DNA of 13,555 bases from Ktedonobacteraceae bacterium (GTDB lineage: Bacteria > Chloroflexota > Ktedonobacteria > Ktedonobacterales > Ktedonobacteraceae). Below the pieces are notes generated by a model. It did not search any database and was not told where the DNA came from. It saw only the letters and a list, made by a program, of their open reading frames with translations. Location: the NCBI GenBank assembly GCA_014896635.1, contig JADBKA010000120.1:1-13555 (forward strand). Direction: 5' to 3'. The position numbers and the translations under genes were made by a program. Positions 1 through 7,336 of this stretch are shown one piece after another (the first letter of the stretch is position 1; each line of letters begins with the position of its first letter).

Positions 1-2
1 TT

Positions 3-551
3 ATTGCCCATCACTATACTCCCCTCTCGCTCGTCGTGCGCGCTGCCAGGCAGGCAGAGACACTCGCCAAAAACCGCTACGGCCGTAACGCCCTGGTTGT
101 CACCGTCATGCGGCGTTCAGGCGAGCAGACGCGCGTCGGCTGTCACTGGCATTATGATTCTCTGACCTCTACACCCGAAGCACAGCCCATCGCGCTGTTT
201 TCTCGCTTTTATGAGCTATTTAAGCGGGATGTGCTCTCTCCAAAGTGCCTCTACATCCTGCTCGAAGAAGCTACCACGCTCATCGGACTGGAGCGTGCCG
301 CTCAAAGCAGCGAAATCAAGCGTGTTTTGCGGCGGCAAAGAGCAGATGATCAGAAGGATCAATTACCAGATGATCAGATTCAGCACCTCGCTGATAACAT
401 AACACGGCTGGCAGAAGCAATGGACAACGAACATAACGGCAAAGAACGCGCTATCGAGCTACATGCCGATCAACTCCGCTACGGACTTGTTGAAACACTG
501 GGCTGGCTGCTGGTAGCAGAATTTCTCACGCGAAAGGGGCAGCACGAATGA
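3..551 (+). CDS. cmr2: Cmr2/Cas10, C-terminal part (5' end outside window)
   Basis: This is the last 182 residues of the large type III-B subunit Cas10 (Cmr2), the cOA synthetase and scaffold of the effector complex. The reading frame is open from base 3, so the gene starts upstream of the window. The first visible residues, IAHHYTPLSLVVRAARQAE, carry the conserved IAHH..PL block followed by an R-x-AE-x-AK helix that is typical of the second palm domain. An RSGEQ motif follows near partial residue 40. The remainder is a helical C-terminal domain rich in charged residues. The GGDD cyclase motif and any HD nuclease domain would lie upstream and cannot be checked here. The stop overlaps the cmr3 start as ATGA, showing translational coupling. 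The identification rests on the IAHH block and on the following cmr3-6 order. Confidence 0.9.
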   Translation: MAHHYTPLSLVVRAARQAETLAKNRYGRNALVVTVMRRSGEQTRVGCHWHYDSLTSTPEAQPIALFSRFYELFKRDVLSPKCLYILLEEATTLIGLERAAQSSEIKRVLRRQRADDQKDQLPDDQIQHLADNITRLAEAMDNEHNGKERAIELHADQLRYGLVETLGWLLVAEFLTRKGQHE

Positions 552-1678
552 GAATCTTCATCGAACCAATCGAGCCACTGCTGTTCCGCACCGGTCGCCC
601 CTTTGATGCCGGGGAAAGTGGCTACGCCGAGACGCTTTTCCCCCCCACACCGGAAACTCTTCAGGGCGCCATCCGTGCCACTATCGCAACTCATTGGGAT
701 CGCACAAAAACGCTGGAATCGCTGTTTTCGCACGACGAACTGGTCAATCTGATCGGCAATCGTGAGAGCTATGGCCGTTTTCGCATTACCGGCCTGACAC
801 TGGGAAGGCGCACAGCAAACAAAAAGATCGAACGTCTCTTTCCAGCGCCGGCCCATCTCTTACAGGTACAGGATGAGCAGGGGAAAAAACCGCAAATCTG
901 CCTTGTGCCTGACCGCAAACCAGAGCTTATCAGCGATCTGCCCGACGGAGCCTATTATCTGTTTCCCGACCACAAGCCGGACAGCAAACTCGAACCACTT
1001 AATTACTGGCTGACAGAGCGCGGTCTGCATAAAATGCTGCATACGCATGATACACTCTTGCAGGAAGATATTGTGAAAGAGCATCAGATATACACTCTCG
1101 AACCACGTCTGGGCATTGGCATGGACAACGCTGCCAAAACCACCAGAGAGGGACTGCTATACCAGACTCAGATGGTGCGCATGTCACACGGCTACGGCTT
1201 CGTCGTCGATATACGCCTCAGTACATCGCCCGAATCAACAGACCTGATCGACGACGATAAAACTCAACAACTGTTGAGGCTACCAGAAAGCGGCAGGATG
1301 ACGATGGGGGGCGAGCGGCGAACGGCAAGCTTCGAGATCATATCAGATTCTGCCAGCACGCAAACACTGGAACACAAAAGGCAGGGCAACCTGCTCTATC
1401 TGGCAACCCCGGCGGCTTTCACAAATGGCTGGCAGCCGAATATCTGGCAAGCTCCTCTGCTTCCCCCTATCGCTGCCGCCATCAACCGCTATCAGCCAAT
1501 CGGTGGCTGGTATCTCAATCCACAGAACGCCGGCGGCAGCAACAAAACGATGCGCCGATGTGTCCCGGCAGGCAGTGTCTACTTCTTCGACCAGACGATT
1601 ACCGTCATGCGGCCCCTGACAGAATATGGCTGGCAGATTGGCTATGGCATTACCTATACAGGAGATTGGAGACGATGA
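548..1678 (+). CDS. cmr3: Cmr3 (type III-B RAMP protein, Cas5 group)
   Basis: This 376-residue protein is the Cas5-like subunit that, in known Cmr complexes, holds the 5' handle of the crRNA next to Cas10. The N-terminus has the family signature PLLFRTGRPFDAGESG (about residues 10-25), followed by FPPTPETLQGAIRA, the Cmr3 equivalent of the RAMP ferredoxin-fold segment. Near the C-terminus are VPAGSVYFF (about 339-347) and the glycine-rich ending GWQIGYGITY (361-370), both typical of Cmr3. The length is normal for the family. The start ATG overlaps the cmr2 stop and the stop overlaps the cmr4 start, so the gene sits inside a tightly coupled operon. No frameshift or missing motif is visible. 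Confidence 0.93.
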   Translation: MRIFIEPIEPLLFRTGRPFDAGESGYAETLFPPTPETLQGAIRATIATHWDRTKTLESLFSHDELVNLIGNRESYGRFRITGLTLGRRTANKKIERLFPAPAHLLQVQDEQGKKPQICLVPDRKPELISDLPDGAYYLFPDHKPDSKLEPLNYWLTERGLHKMLHTHDTLLQEDIVKEHQIYTLEPRLGIGMDNAAKTTREGLLYQTQMVRMSHGYGFVVDIRLSTSPESTDLIDDDKTQQLLRLPESGRMTMGGERRTASFEIISDSASTQTLEHKRQGNLLYLATPAAFTNGWQPNIWQAPLLPPIAAAINRYQPIGGWYLNPQNAGGSNKTMRRCVPAGSVYFFDQTITVMRPLTEYGWQIGYGITYTGDWRR

Positions 1679-2655
1679 TCACCGAAACAACCATGCTCTA
1701 CCTTTACGTAGAAACTCCCCTGCATGCCGGCACTGGCTCAGGGCTGAGCAGTATCGACCTGCCCATCCAGCGCGAACGCACAACGCAATATCCCATGATC
1801 CAGGGCAGCAGCATCAAGGGGAAGCTCCGATCAGTCGCAGAAGAAGTTTTCAAAGGTGATCCAGCAACGGTTAATACCCTGTTTGGCCCGCCTGCTACCG
1901 GCTCCAGCGACCACGCCGGAGCATTGATCATCGGCGATGCTCGCATACTTCTTTTCCCTGTACGTTCACTCAACGGCGTGTTCGCATATACTACTTCCTA
2001 TGACGTGCTTAACCGCTTTAAACGCGACATCGAACGCGGTCGGACTACCCAGCCGCTCTCCTGGGATGTGCCTTCCCCAGTCGAGAAAGCCCTGGTAACA
2101 ACCAGCAGCGATCTCCACAGCAAGAATCAAATGGTGCTGGAAGAGTTCAGTTTTGAGACACAGGCAGACAAACAGGTTGACACCATCGCTAAGTGGATTG
2201 CGAAGAATACACTCCCGCCAATGGGAACGACCACTTACTGGTCCAACAAAATACAAACATCCCTGGCCATCCTTCCTGACGACGATTTCCGCGACTTCGC
2301 ACTCTATGCGACTGAAATTATCACACGCATACGCCTTGATCGTCAGAAGAAAACTGTTGAGCGTGGCGCTCTCTGGACAGAGGAACATCTCCCCACCGAT
2401 ACGCTGCTCTACGTCCCCGTCTACGCGACTGATGCCCGCCTGAACGGGAAAACTGGTACACAAATGACGGCTTCTGAGATCATCGCAAAAGCCAGAGCGA
2501 TGAATGCTGCGTCCAACAACTATTTGCAATTGGGAGGCGATGAAACCGTCGGACGCGGCATCGTTCGCATACACTGGGAAACACACAATAACAGTCAATC
2601 TTCAGAAGACACAGAGGAGAAGGCAAGTGACAGAGCAAACGAAAGCACGAACTAA
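1675..2655 (+). CDS. cmr4: Cmr4 (backbone RAMP protein, target-RNA nuclease)
   Basis: This 326-residue Cas7-type subunit forms the helical backbone of the Cmr complex and cuts target RNA at 6-base intervals in characterised systems. The N-terminus shows ETPLHAGTGSG, then SSIDLPIQRER, then PMIQGSSIKGKLR. Asp28 in the IDLPIQRE motif matches the catalytic aspartate described for Cmr4, so this copy should be slicing-competent. A glycine-rich segment, LGGDETVGRGIVRI (about 286-299), closes the RAMP fold, followed by a polar tail of about 25 residues. I chose ATG 1675 because it overlaps the cmr3 stop (ATGA) and has GGAG just upstream. The frame is open further upstream, but that part lies inside cmr3. 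The 3' end overlaps cmr5 by 29 bases. Confidence 0.94.
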   Translation: MITETTMLYLYVETPLHAGTGSGLSSIDLPIQRERTTQYPMIQGSSIKGKLRSVAEEVFKGDPATVNTLFGPPATGSSDHAGALIIGDARILLFPVRSLNGVFAYTTSYDVLNRFKRDIERGRTTQPLSWDVPSPVEKALVTTSSDLHSKNQMVLEEFSFETQADKQVDTIAKWIAKNTLPPMGTTTYWSNKIQTSLAILPDDDFRDFALYATEIITRIRLDRQKKTVERGALWTEEHLPTDTLLYVPVYATDARLNGKTGTQMTASEIIAKARAMNAASNNYLQLGGDETVGRGIVRIHWETHNNSQSSEDTEEKASDRANESTN

Positions 2656-3106
2656 CCGGCAAAATAGTGAGCAGGAGCGCGGCAGGCAGGCGTGGGACGC
2701 TATCAAAGAAATCAAAAATTTGAGCGAGACAGACCAGAAAGAGTACCGCTCGCTGGCGCGCGGCCTCAATGCAATGATTCAGATCAATGGTCTGGGACCA
2801 ACTCTCGGTTTTTTGAAAGCAAAAAGCAAAAAAGAGAAAGGGTATAAAAATGCCCATTATCGACTGCTAGAGCATTTAACACATTGGATGCACAAAAAGT
2901 TCGATGCTCCAATCCCAGCGGTCACTGACCAGGAAAACGACGGGCTGCTACAATGGGTTTTGCAAGCAACAACCACCAGTGCCGATTACCGACGAGCTAC
3001 TACTGAATGCCTCGCCTTCGGCGTGTGGCTCCGCCGCTTCGCCGAAGCCGAACTGAAAGACCCGGAAGATAGCAGCCCATCGCCTGCGCAAGGAGGAAAC
3101 GTATGA
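2627..3106 (+). CDS. cmr5: Cmr5 (small subunit of the Cmr complex)
   Basis: This is the small, mostly helical subunit that lines the target RNA channel with Cmr4. The 159-residue product has the Cmr5 pattern: an early ERGRQAWDAIKEI helix, SLARGLNAMIQINGLGPTLGFL (an N-terminal cap, about residues 44-65), then KGYKNAHYRLLEHL, and the late block YRRATTECLAFGVWLRRFAEAEL. I chose the GTG at 2627 because GAGGAGAAGG lies at 2614-2623. The longer possible start at 2504 would put about 40 codons inside cmr4 in another frame. The protein ends in a short Pro/Ser-rich tail. The stop overlaps the cmr6 ATG. The alternative start is the only uncertainty. Confidence 0.9.
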   Translation: MTEQTKARTNRQNSEQERGRQAWDAIKEIKNLSETDQKEYRSLARGLNAMIQINGLGPTLGFLKAKSKKEKGYKNAHYRLLEHLTHWMHKKFDAPIPAVTDQENDGLLQWVLQATTTSADYRRATTECLAFGVWLRRFAEAELKDPEDSSPSPAQGGNV

Positions 3107-4323
3107 CGTACTATCTTCCTGCTTCTATTGCGCGCCTGATAGAACAGGGCTCAGGAACATGCCGCAACATGGCATTGCTACTGGATAAATACGTTACGCA
3201 GGAGGTAATCAGTGGTAGTAAAGAAGACGGAAAAGAGAAAGGAGAGAAGGGGAAGTGGCTCAGAGAGCTTGTATCACAACAACATAAACATATCGACATA
3301 AAGCTGGCAGAAAATGCATATCGGCGCTGGCTGGCGATGGTAACAGCCCTCAAAGCGACCACTTTTCAGGCTGAGCTTGACTGGCGCATGGTCGTCGGTC
3401 TGGGCGGCGAAACCGTGCTCGAAACCGATATTACCCTGCATCATCTCTACGGTATCCCCTATATTCCCGGTAGCGCCCTCAAAGGGTTGACCAGGGCCTA
3501 TGTTGCCGGGGAAGAAAAGGCTTACTTCATCCCCTCAGGAAAGTCGGAATCAGAACGCAAGCCCAGTTTAAAGGAAGAAACGGATCACGAGGATCTTCAG
3601 CGCATTTTCGGCTCACAGAAGCAGGCCGGCACTGTTATCTTCTTCGATGCGCTGCCTTTAAATGGTAAAGCGACATTCGCTCTCGATATCATGAACCCGC
3701 ACTATCCTGATTACTATAGATCACTGAGTAGTAGCACACCAGAAGCGCCCACCAACGACCAGTCACCGAACCCCATCCCATTCCTGACGGTGACAGATAC
3801 TGTTTTTACTTTCGCGCTCGCTCCTCGCAACTCTGCTAGTCAGCAGCATAAAAATGACGTACAGCTTGTCACGGGCTGGCTCCGGCAGGCGTTACAAGAT
3901 TACGGCATTGGTGGTAAAACGAGCGCCGGGTATGGGTACTTCCAGCACTCAGGTGAGCTATCAGGCACTTCATCTTCCGCTCAGGCATCACCAGCTTCAC
4001 CAACAGAGAATAGCGGTACGCCGACTCACCAGGATGGGATTGGAGAACCTTCTTCCTCTCCATCATCGACTATTGATCCCGAACTCAAGCAGGCGCAGGG
4101 CTACATCCGCGAGTTGGAAGCTCTCAAAAGCAGCGACGTGGCCGGGCAGATATACAGCTTTTACCAGCGCTGGCAGCAACTCAAAAACGAGGAGGCCCGC
4201 AAAGCACTCGCGCAGGCGATCATCACAACCGTACGCCAGGCCGGACGCGAGAAGAAAACAGCAGAGAAGGCATGGTATCAGGAACTACTATCGTTTCTTG
4301 AACGGATTCAAAAAGAAAGGTGA
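3103..4323 (+). CDS. cmr6: Cmr6 (RAMP protein) with C-terminal helical extension
   Basis: This 406-residue Cas7-group subunit sits at the crRNA 3' end of the Cmr complex in known structures. The core runs to about residue 280, with GLGGETVLETD (99-109), GIPYIPGSALKGLTR (117-131), the LQRIFGSQ segment (165-172), and the glycine-rich GIGGKTSAGYGYF (268-280). A Ser/Pro/Thr-rich linker (about 283-322) leads into a charged, helical domain (323-406) containing VAGQIYSFYQRW and a Lys/Glu-rich end. The linker and helical part go beyond the minimal Cmr6 fold, although long bacterial Cmr6 proteins may share it. Start choice is clear: AAGGAGG at 3090-3096 lies 6 bases before the ATG, which overlaps the cmr5 stop. 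This strong site may raise expression of the downstream half of the operon. Confidence 0.92.
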   Translation: MTYYLPASIARLIEQGSGTCRNMALLLDKYVTQEVISGSKEDGKEKGEKGKWLRELVSQQHKHIDIKLAENAYRRWLAMVTALKATTFQAELDWRMVVGLGGETVLETDITLHHLYGIPYIPGSALKGLTRAYVAGEEKAYFIPSGKSESERKPSLKEETDHEDLQRIFGSQKQAGTVIFFDALPLNGKATFALDIMNPHYPDYYRSLSSSTPEAPTNDQSPNPIPFLTVTDTVFTFALAPRNSASQQHKNDVQLVTGWLRQALQDYGIGGKTSAGYGYFQHSGELSGTSSSAQASPASPTENSGTPTHQDGIGEPSSSPSSTIDPELKQAQGYIRELEALKSSDVAGQIYSFYQRWQQLKNEEARKALAQAIITTVRQAGREKKTAEKAWYQELLSFLERIQKER

Positions 4324-4332
4324 AACTCGATC

Positions 4333-5421
4333 ATGGAGAAAAAGAAAGCTTTGCTTATTGTAGCAGGAGGACGAGCTATTCCTAACGTTTTATCGCTTCT
4401 CTATTTGCGTCCACAAGTAGTGCGTGTTATCCTTTCAAAAGAAGGTTGGGACCACAAACAAGCATTTGTTGATATTGCACGCTCCATTCCAGACTGCCAG
4501 ATAGATATAATAGCAGACATTGATGCTTACGACTTTAACATATGCCTGGAAGCCTGCCAGAACGCCTGTGAACCATACCCAGATGACGAATGGGAATGGA
4601 CATTTGATATTACCTCAGCTCCTAAGATTACAGGCATTGCGGCATACGAAGTTGCCAAGCAAAAGGGAGTTTCATGCTGGCATGCTGATGCACAACGTGA
4701 ACGCCACGTTTCACTTGTTAAACCAGTCGAAATAGATACAGCCAGATTTTTTCACCTGACATTAGATGATTACATGAAGGCTCAGCATCGTATCTGGGCA
4801 ATACCTCAAGGGCCAGTTCCTGACTACCGACAAATAGTTACGAAGTGGGCCGACATCACAAAAGAATTAGTGGCTTCGCCAGATACAATAGAGCTTCTTA
4901 CACTCTTGCATGACAAAAAACCTGGTGACACTGTACCTTTACCCGCACATCTGATCTATTCTCCTTTATTACAGTCAATAGCAAACAAAGGATTATTAGA
5001 AATAGATAGGTTACGATATGGTGTAATAACAGGTGAATTTACTTCTAAACAAGCAGCCAAGTTTCTAGGCACTGGTGACTGGTTAGAGTTTTATGTATGG
5101 AACGAAGCAGTAAGTACAAAACTTGACGATGACTCGAACTTTACTGATGAGTTTCATTGTCAGTGGGGTTGTTCCATTTTTGATGGTCCGGTAGAGAAGG
5201 AGCTTGATTTGGCCCTCATGTATAAAGCCCAATTGATCTTAGCCGAGTGCAAGGCGGAACAGAATCCATACCTGGCAAAACGAGGTCATCTACATAAACT
5301 CCAGGCCAAAGCCAATGTCTTGGAGGTTCTTATGTTTGCAAACTTTTTATCACAAATCAAAGAGCTGTTGGAGACAGTTTCAAGTCTTTTTGTGAACAGG
5401 CAGAACAATATAAAATTGTAG
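4333..5421 (+). CDS. Card1/Can2-like CARF nuclease (DUF1887), C-terminus frameshifted
   Basis: Proteins of this type are cOA-activated nucleases that cut RNA and/or DNA non-specifically when a type III effector detects its target. Residues 1-135 form a CARF domain: hydrophobic first strand KALLIVAGGRAI, the FDITSAPKITGIAAYE nucleotide-binding loop (91-106), and the WHADAQRERHVSLV strand. After a helical linker comes a PD-(D/E)XK nuclease with candidate catalytic residues Glu252 (DWLEFYVW), Asp292 (KELDLAL) and Glu305/Lys307 (AECKAE). From residue 331 on, the frame is wrong: 32 unrelated residues replace the natural 59-residue ending, which is intact in the -1 frame. The start ATG follows AAAGGTGA at 4316-4323, which overlaps the cmr6 stop. 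The gene is far more AT-rich than its neighbours. The product is either inactive or the frame error is a sequencing artefact. Confidence 0.85.
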   Translation: MEKKKALLIVAGGRAIPNVLSLLYLRPQVVRVILSKEGWDHKQAFVDIARSIPDCQIDIIADIDAYDFNICLEACQNACEPYPDDEWEWTFDITSAPKITGIAAYEVAKQKGVSCWHADAQRERHVSLVKPVEIDTARFFHLTLDDYMKAQHRIWAIPQGPVPDYRQIVTKWADITKELVASPDTIELLTLLHDKKPGDTVPLPAHLIYSPLLQSIANKGLLEIDRLRYGVITGEFTSKQAAKFLGTGDWLEFYVWNEAVSTKLDDDSNFTDEFHCQWGCSIFDGPVEKELDLALMYKAQLILAECKAEQNPYLAKRGHLHKLQAKANVLEVLMFANFLSQIKELLETVSSLFVNRQNNIKL

Positions 5422-5501
5422 TGGTTACAAGTGAGAAATTACCTGAGATTGGCAAAATACTAGCAAAAGAGGCCACAAAACCAACATATCCGAGGATATA
5501 A
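5322..5501 (+). pseudogene. Out-of-frame C-terminal segment of the Card1-like nuclease
   Basis: In the -1 frame relative to 4333-5421, bases 5322-5498 encode 59 residues beginning GGSYVCKLFITNQRAVGDSF and later containing KIVVVTSEKLPEIGKILAKE, with a stop at 5499-5501. This matches the usual end of DUF1887 nucleases: a GG-x-x-x-K-L-x-I-T-N strand, a helix, then a V-V-x-x-E-x-L strand closing the nuclease fold. Joined at codon 330 it would give a 389-residue protein. The stop then lies 5 bases before the csx15 ATG, which fits the tight spacing of the operon better than the 85-base gap left by the annotated stop. The simplest cause is loss of one G from an original TTGGGAGGT, of which TTGGAGGT remains at 5320-5327. 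Confidence 0.85.
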
Positions 5502-5506
5502 CTATC

Positions 5507-5884
5507 ATGCTCATCCTAAACTTCACACATCCGATTACTGAGGAGCAGCGCGCCCAGATCGAGCAACTCGCCGGTACGCGCATCGAGGAGATCCGCACCA
5601 TCCCCGTGCAGATCGATCAGGCGCAGCCGCTTGAGCCACAGATCAGCGCCATCGTCAATGCGGCCCGGCTCTCTTCAGAAGAGTGGCAGACGCGCCATCT
5701 GCTCATCAATCCGCCGGGTTACGCGCCCGCCGCGTTCGTGCTGCTCGCCGAGTTACATGGGCGCATCGGCCACTTCCCCACGCTGATTCGCCTGCGTCCC
5801 AGGCCCGGTCCGCTCACGACCTTCGAGGTCGCCGAGCTGCTCAACCTGCAATCTGTGCGCGAATCCGCCCGCCTGCGTCGATAA
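5507..5884 (+). CDS. csx15: Csx15 family CRISPR accessory protein
   Basis: This 125-residue protein has the features I associate with Csx15: an N-terminal strand MLILNFTHPIT, EEWQTRHLLINPPGYAPAA (58-76), AELHGRIGHFP (81-91) and the ending EVAELLNLQSVRESARLRR (107-125). Csx15 proteins occur in type III loci of Chloroflexota and other bacteria. They have been proposed to be ring nucleases or cOA-binding proteins that dampen the signal; I cannot verify the activity here. Its position directly after a cOA-activated nuclease fits such a control role. The gene is very GC-rich (one 60-base block, 5761-5820, is 72% GC), in sharp contrast to the preceding gene. A weak GAGGAT Shine-Dalgarno lies at 5492-5497, inside the end of the restored upstream gene. 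The length looks complete. Confidence 0.85.
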   Translation: MLILNFTHPITEEQRAQIEQLAGTRIEEIRTIPVQIDQAQPLEPQISAIVNAARLSSEEWQTRHLLINPPGYAPAAFVLLAELHGRIGHFPTLIRLRPRPGPLTTFEVAELLNLQSVRESARLRR

Positions 5885-5932
5885 CAGACTACAGTCGCCA
5901 GTTCGATTAACAGAGAGAATGCGAGGGAGAAG

Positions 5933-6925
5933 ATGCAAACAGAAGCAATGACTGAATTGGAGAAGATACACACCTCCACCAGCCCGGCCCGGCTCTATGC
6001 CTTGTTGCTGCGCCTGCGTCCCTTGCAGCAGGGAACGCTCATGCCTTTTTCCGGCGAACTGGTGCATGGGGCATTTCTCAAATGGCTGCGCGCCGCCGCC
6101 CCCGACGTAGCCGCCTGGCTGCACTCCGGGCAGAAGCGCCGCCTTTTTACCTGCTCCAGCCTGCTCTTCTCCCCCTCGCTCCAGCCGCACATAAAAGCCG
6201 AGCGCGAGAATACTCATCTCCCGCTCGATCCCCAGAAAACCTATATCATACGGCTCACTTTGCTGCTTGGCGACCTCTTCCCGATCTTCCACGACGCTCT
6301 GACGCGCTTTGATACCTCACATCTGCAAACGAACGCACTCCCTTTTATCCAACTCGGCAAGCAGATCTTTCTGCTCGAAGAGGTAATTCTGGAAAATGAA
6401 CACCTTTCCGGCTGGACTGGCTTCACTTCGCTGGCCTCACTGATCGAGCAGGCCAGCCAGGCAAAACTCAGCAGCACCACTCCTCTGACTCTCGAATTCG
6501 CCTCGCTGACCACGTTTAACCGGGGCAGCAAAAAAACAGGCTATGGCACATATCCCGTCATTCTGCCGCTTCCCCAGTTCGTCTTTCAGAATCTGCTCAA
6601 ACGCTGGCAAGACGTCGCGCCACCAGAACTGATCAATGTCATCCAGACAGAGCGCCTTGAGCAATATTTGCAGGATGATGGCATTATCATTACCGACTAT
6701 CACCTGACAGCGCATCGCGTGACCTTTACCACACACGTACAGCGCGGCTTCCTCGGCACCTGCACCTATCAACTGCGCGATTCCGCCGAGCAGGTTTCCT
6801 CGCAAGATCCGGCAGTTCCTCTGACACTGCACCAGCAGATCTACTTACTCGCGCGCCTGGCTTTCTATAGCGGCATTGGCTATAAAACGGCAATGGGACT
6901 GGGCCAGGCACGCCTCAGAGTATGA
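5933..6925 (+). CDS. cas6: Cas6 pre-crRNA endoribonuclease
   Basis: Cas6 cuts the CRISPR precursor transcript in the repeats to release crRNAs for the effector. The 330-residue protein begins its first RAMP domain with RLYALLLRLRPLQQGTLMP (20-38) and GELVHGAFLKWL (41-52), where His45 is a candidate catalytic residue. It ends with the hallmark glycine-rich loop GIGYKTAMGLGQARL (314-328). The length is somewhat above the common 220-280 residues but within the range of bacterial Cas6 in type III loci. ATG 5933 follows AGGGAGA at 5924-5930 with very short spacing. An in-frame ATG at 5948 is possible, with longer spacing; the two differ by 5 residues. There is a 48-base gap after csx15, so co-transcription is likely. 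No CRISPR array is seen downstream. Confidence 0.88.
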   Translation: MQTEAMTELEKIHTSTSPARLYALLLRLRPLQQGTLMPFSGELVHGAFLKWLRAAAPDVAAWLHSGQKRRLFTCSSLLFSPSLQPHIKAERENTHLPLDPQKTYIIRLTLLLGDLFPIFHDALTRFDTSHLQTNALPFIQLGKQIFLLEEVILENEHLSGWTGFTSLASLIEQASQAKLSSTTPLTLEFASLTTFNRGSKKTGYGTYPVILPLPQFVFQNLLKRWQDVAPPELINVIQTERLEQYLQDDGIIITDYHLTAHRVTFTTHVQRGFLGTCTYQLRDSAEQVSSQDPAVPLTLHQQIYLLARLAFYSGIGYKTAMGLGQARLRV

Positions 6926-7336
6926 GACACGAAAAACAGGATAGCTGCCGATCAGCCTCGCTAGCTGCTCTACAGCCTGCAATGGTCACTTCGTCAGACA
7001 GTTTGACTTCTTATGGGAAACATGCTATTCTTGAGTTCGGGTTACCTCGCTATCGTTCAGTTTTTTTTCTATATTTATCACATCCGGGTCGCCAGTGCTT
7101 TCGTAATCTTTTACATTCTATCGTGTGCGAGAAAAAAGAGACCACCGGCTCTACCAGGGCGTACACAGCACTCCCCAACGAGCAAAGCCTTCTGTTACAT
7201 AGGAGCTATTGCGGCACGGCAGCCATAAAAGCGCACTTAAACAGGCCGGAAATGATCACCTACCTATGCCAGAGAGCGTAGTGGTCCTGTTGAGAGATGA
7301 GCGGTGTGTTTTCTTCCTTCAAAAGGAGGCTATACC
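6926..7336. other. Non-coding gap after cas6
   Basis: This stretch of about 410 bases lies between cas6 and the membrane protein gene. I see no CRISPR repeats, no clear terminator hairpin with a T-run, and no convincing gene. An open frame at 6922-7281 overlaps the cas6 stop, but its Ser/Arg/Cys-rich translation looks like random sequence and it lacks a ribosome binding site. A sigma-70-like promoter is present at 7003-7031. Confidence 0.6.
7003..7031 (+). promoter_or_regulatory. Candidate sigma-70-type promoter for the membrane protein gene
   Basis: TTGACT at 7003-7008 and TATTCT at 7026-7031 are separated by 17 bases, matching the -35 and -10 consensus at 5 of 6 and 4 of 6 positions. It would give a long leader of roughly 300 bases before the start at 7337. 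The leader has no clear structure by eye. This is a consensus match only; no transcript evidence is available. Confidence 0.4.

Noticed and set aside
5316..5330. Programmed -1 frameshifting in the CARF nuclease gene
   Set aside because: No canonical slippery heptamer (X XXY YYZ) is present at the junction and no clear downstream stem-loop is visible. A single-base deletion from a GGG run is simpler, although a small amount of natural slippage is not excluded.
6922..7281. Open frame of 119 codons whose ATG overlaps the cas6 stop (ATGA)
   Set aside because: The overlap imitates operon coupling, but there is no ribosome binding site, the translation is rich in Ser, Arg and Cys with no domain-like pattern, and a good promoter lies inside it.
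6926..7336. CRISPR array after cas6
   Set aside because: I looked for repeated units of 25-40 bases and found none. No array lies anywhere in the window, so it must be elsewhere, perhaps upstream of the Cmr operon.
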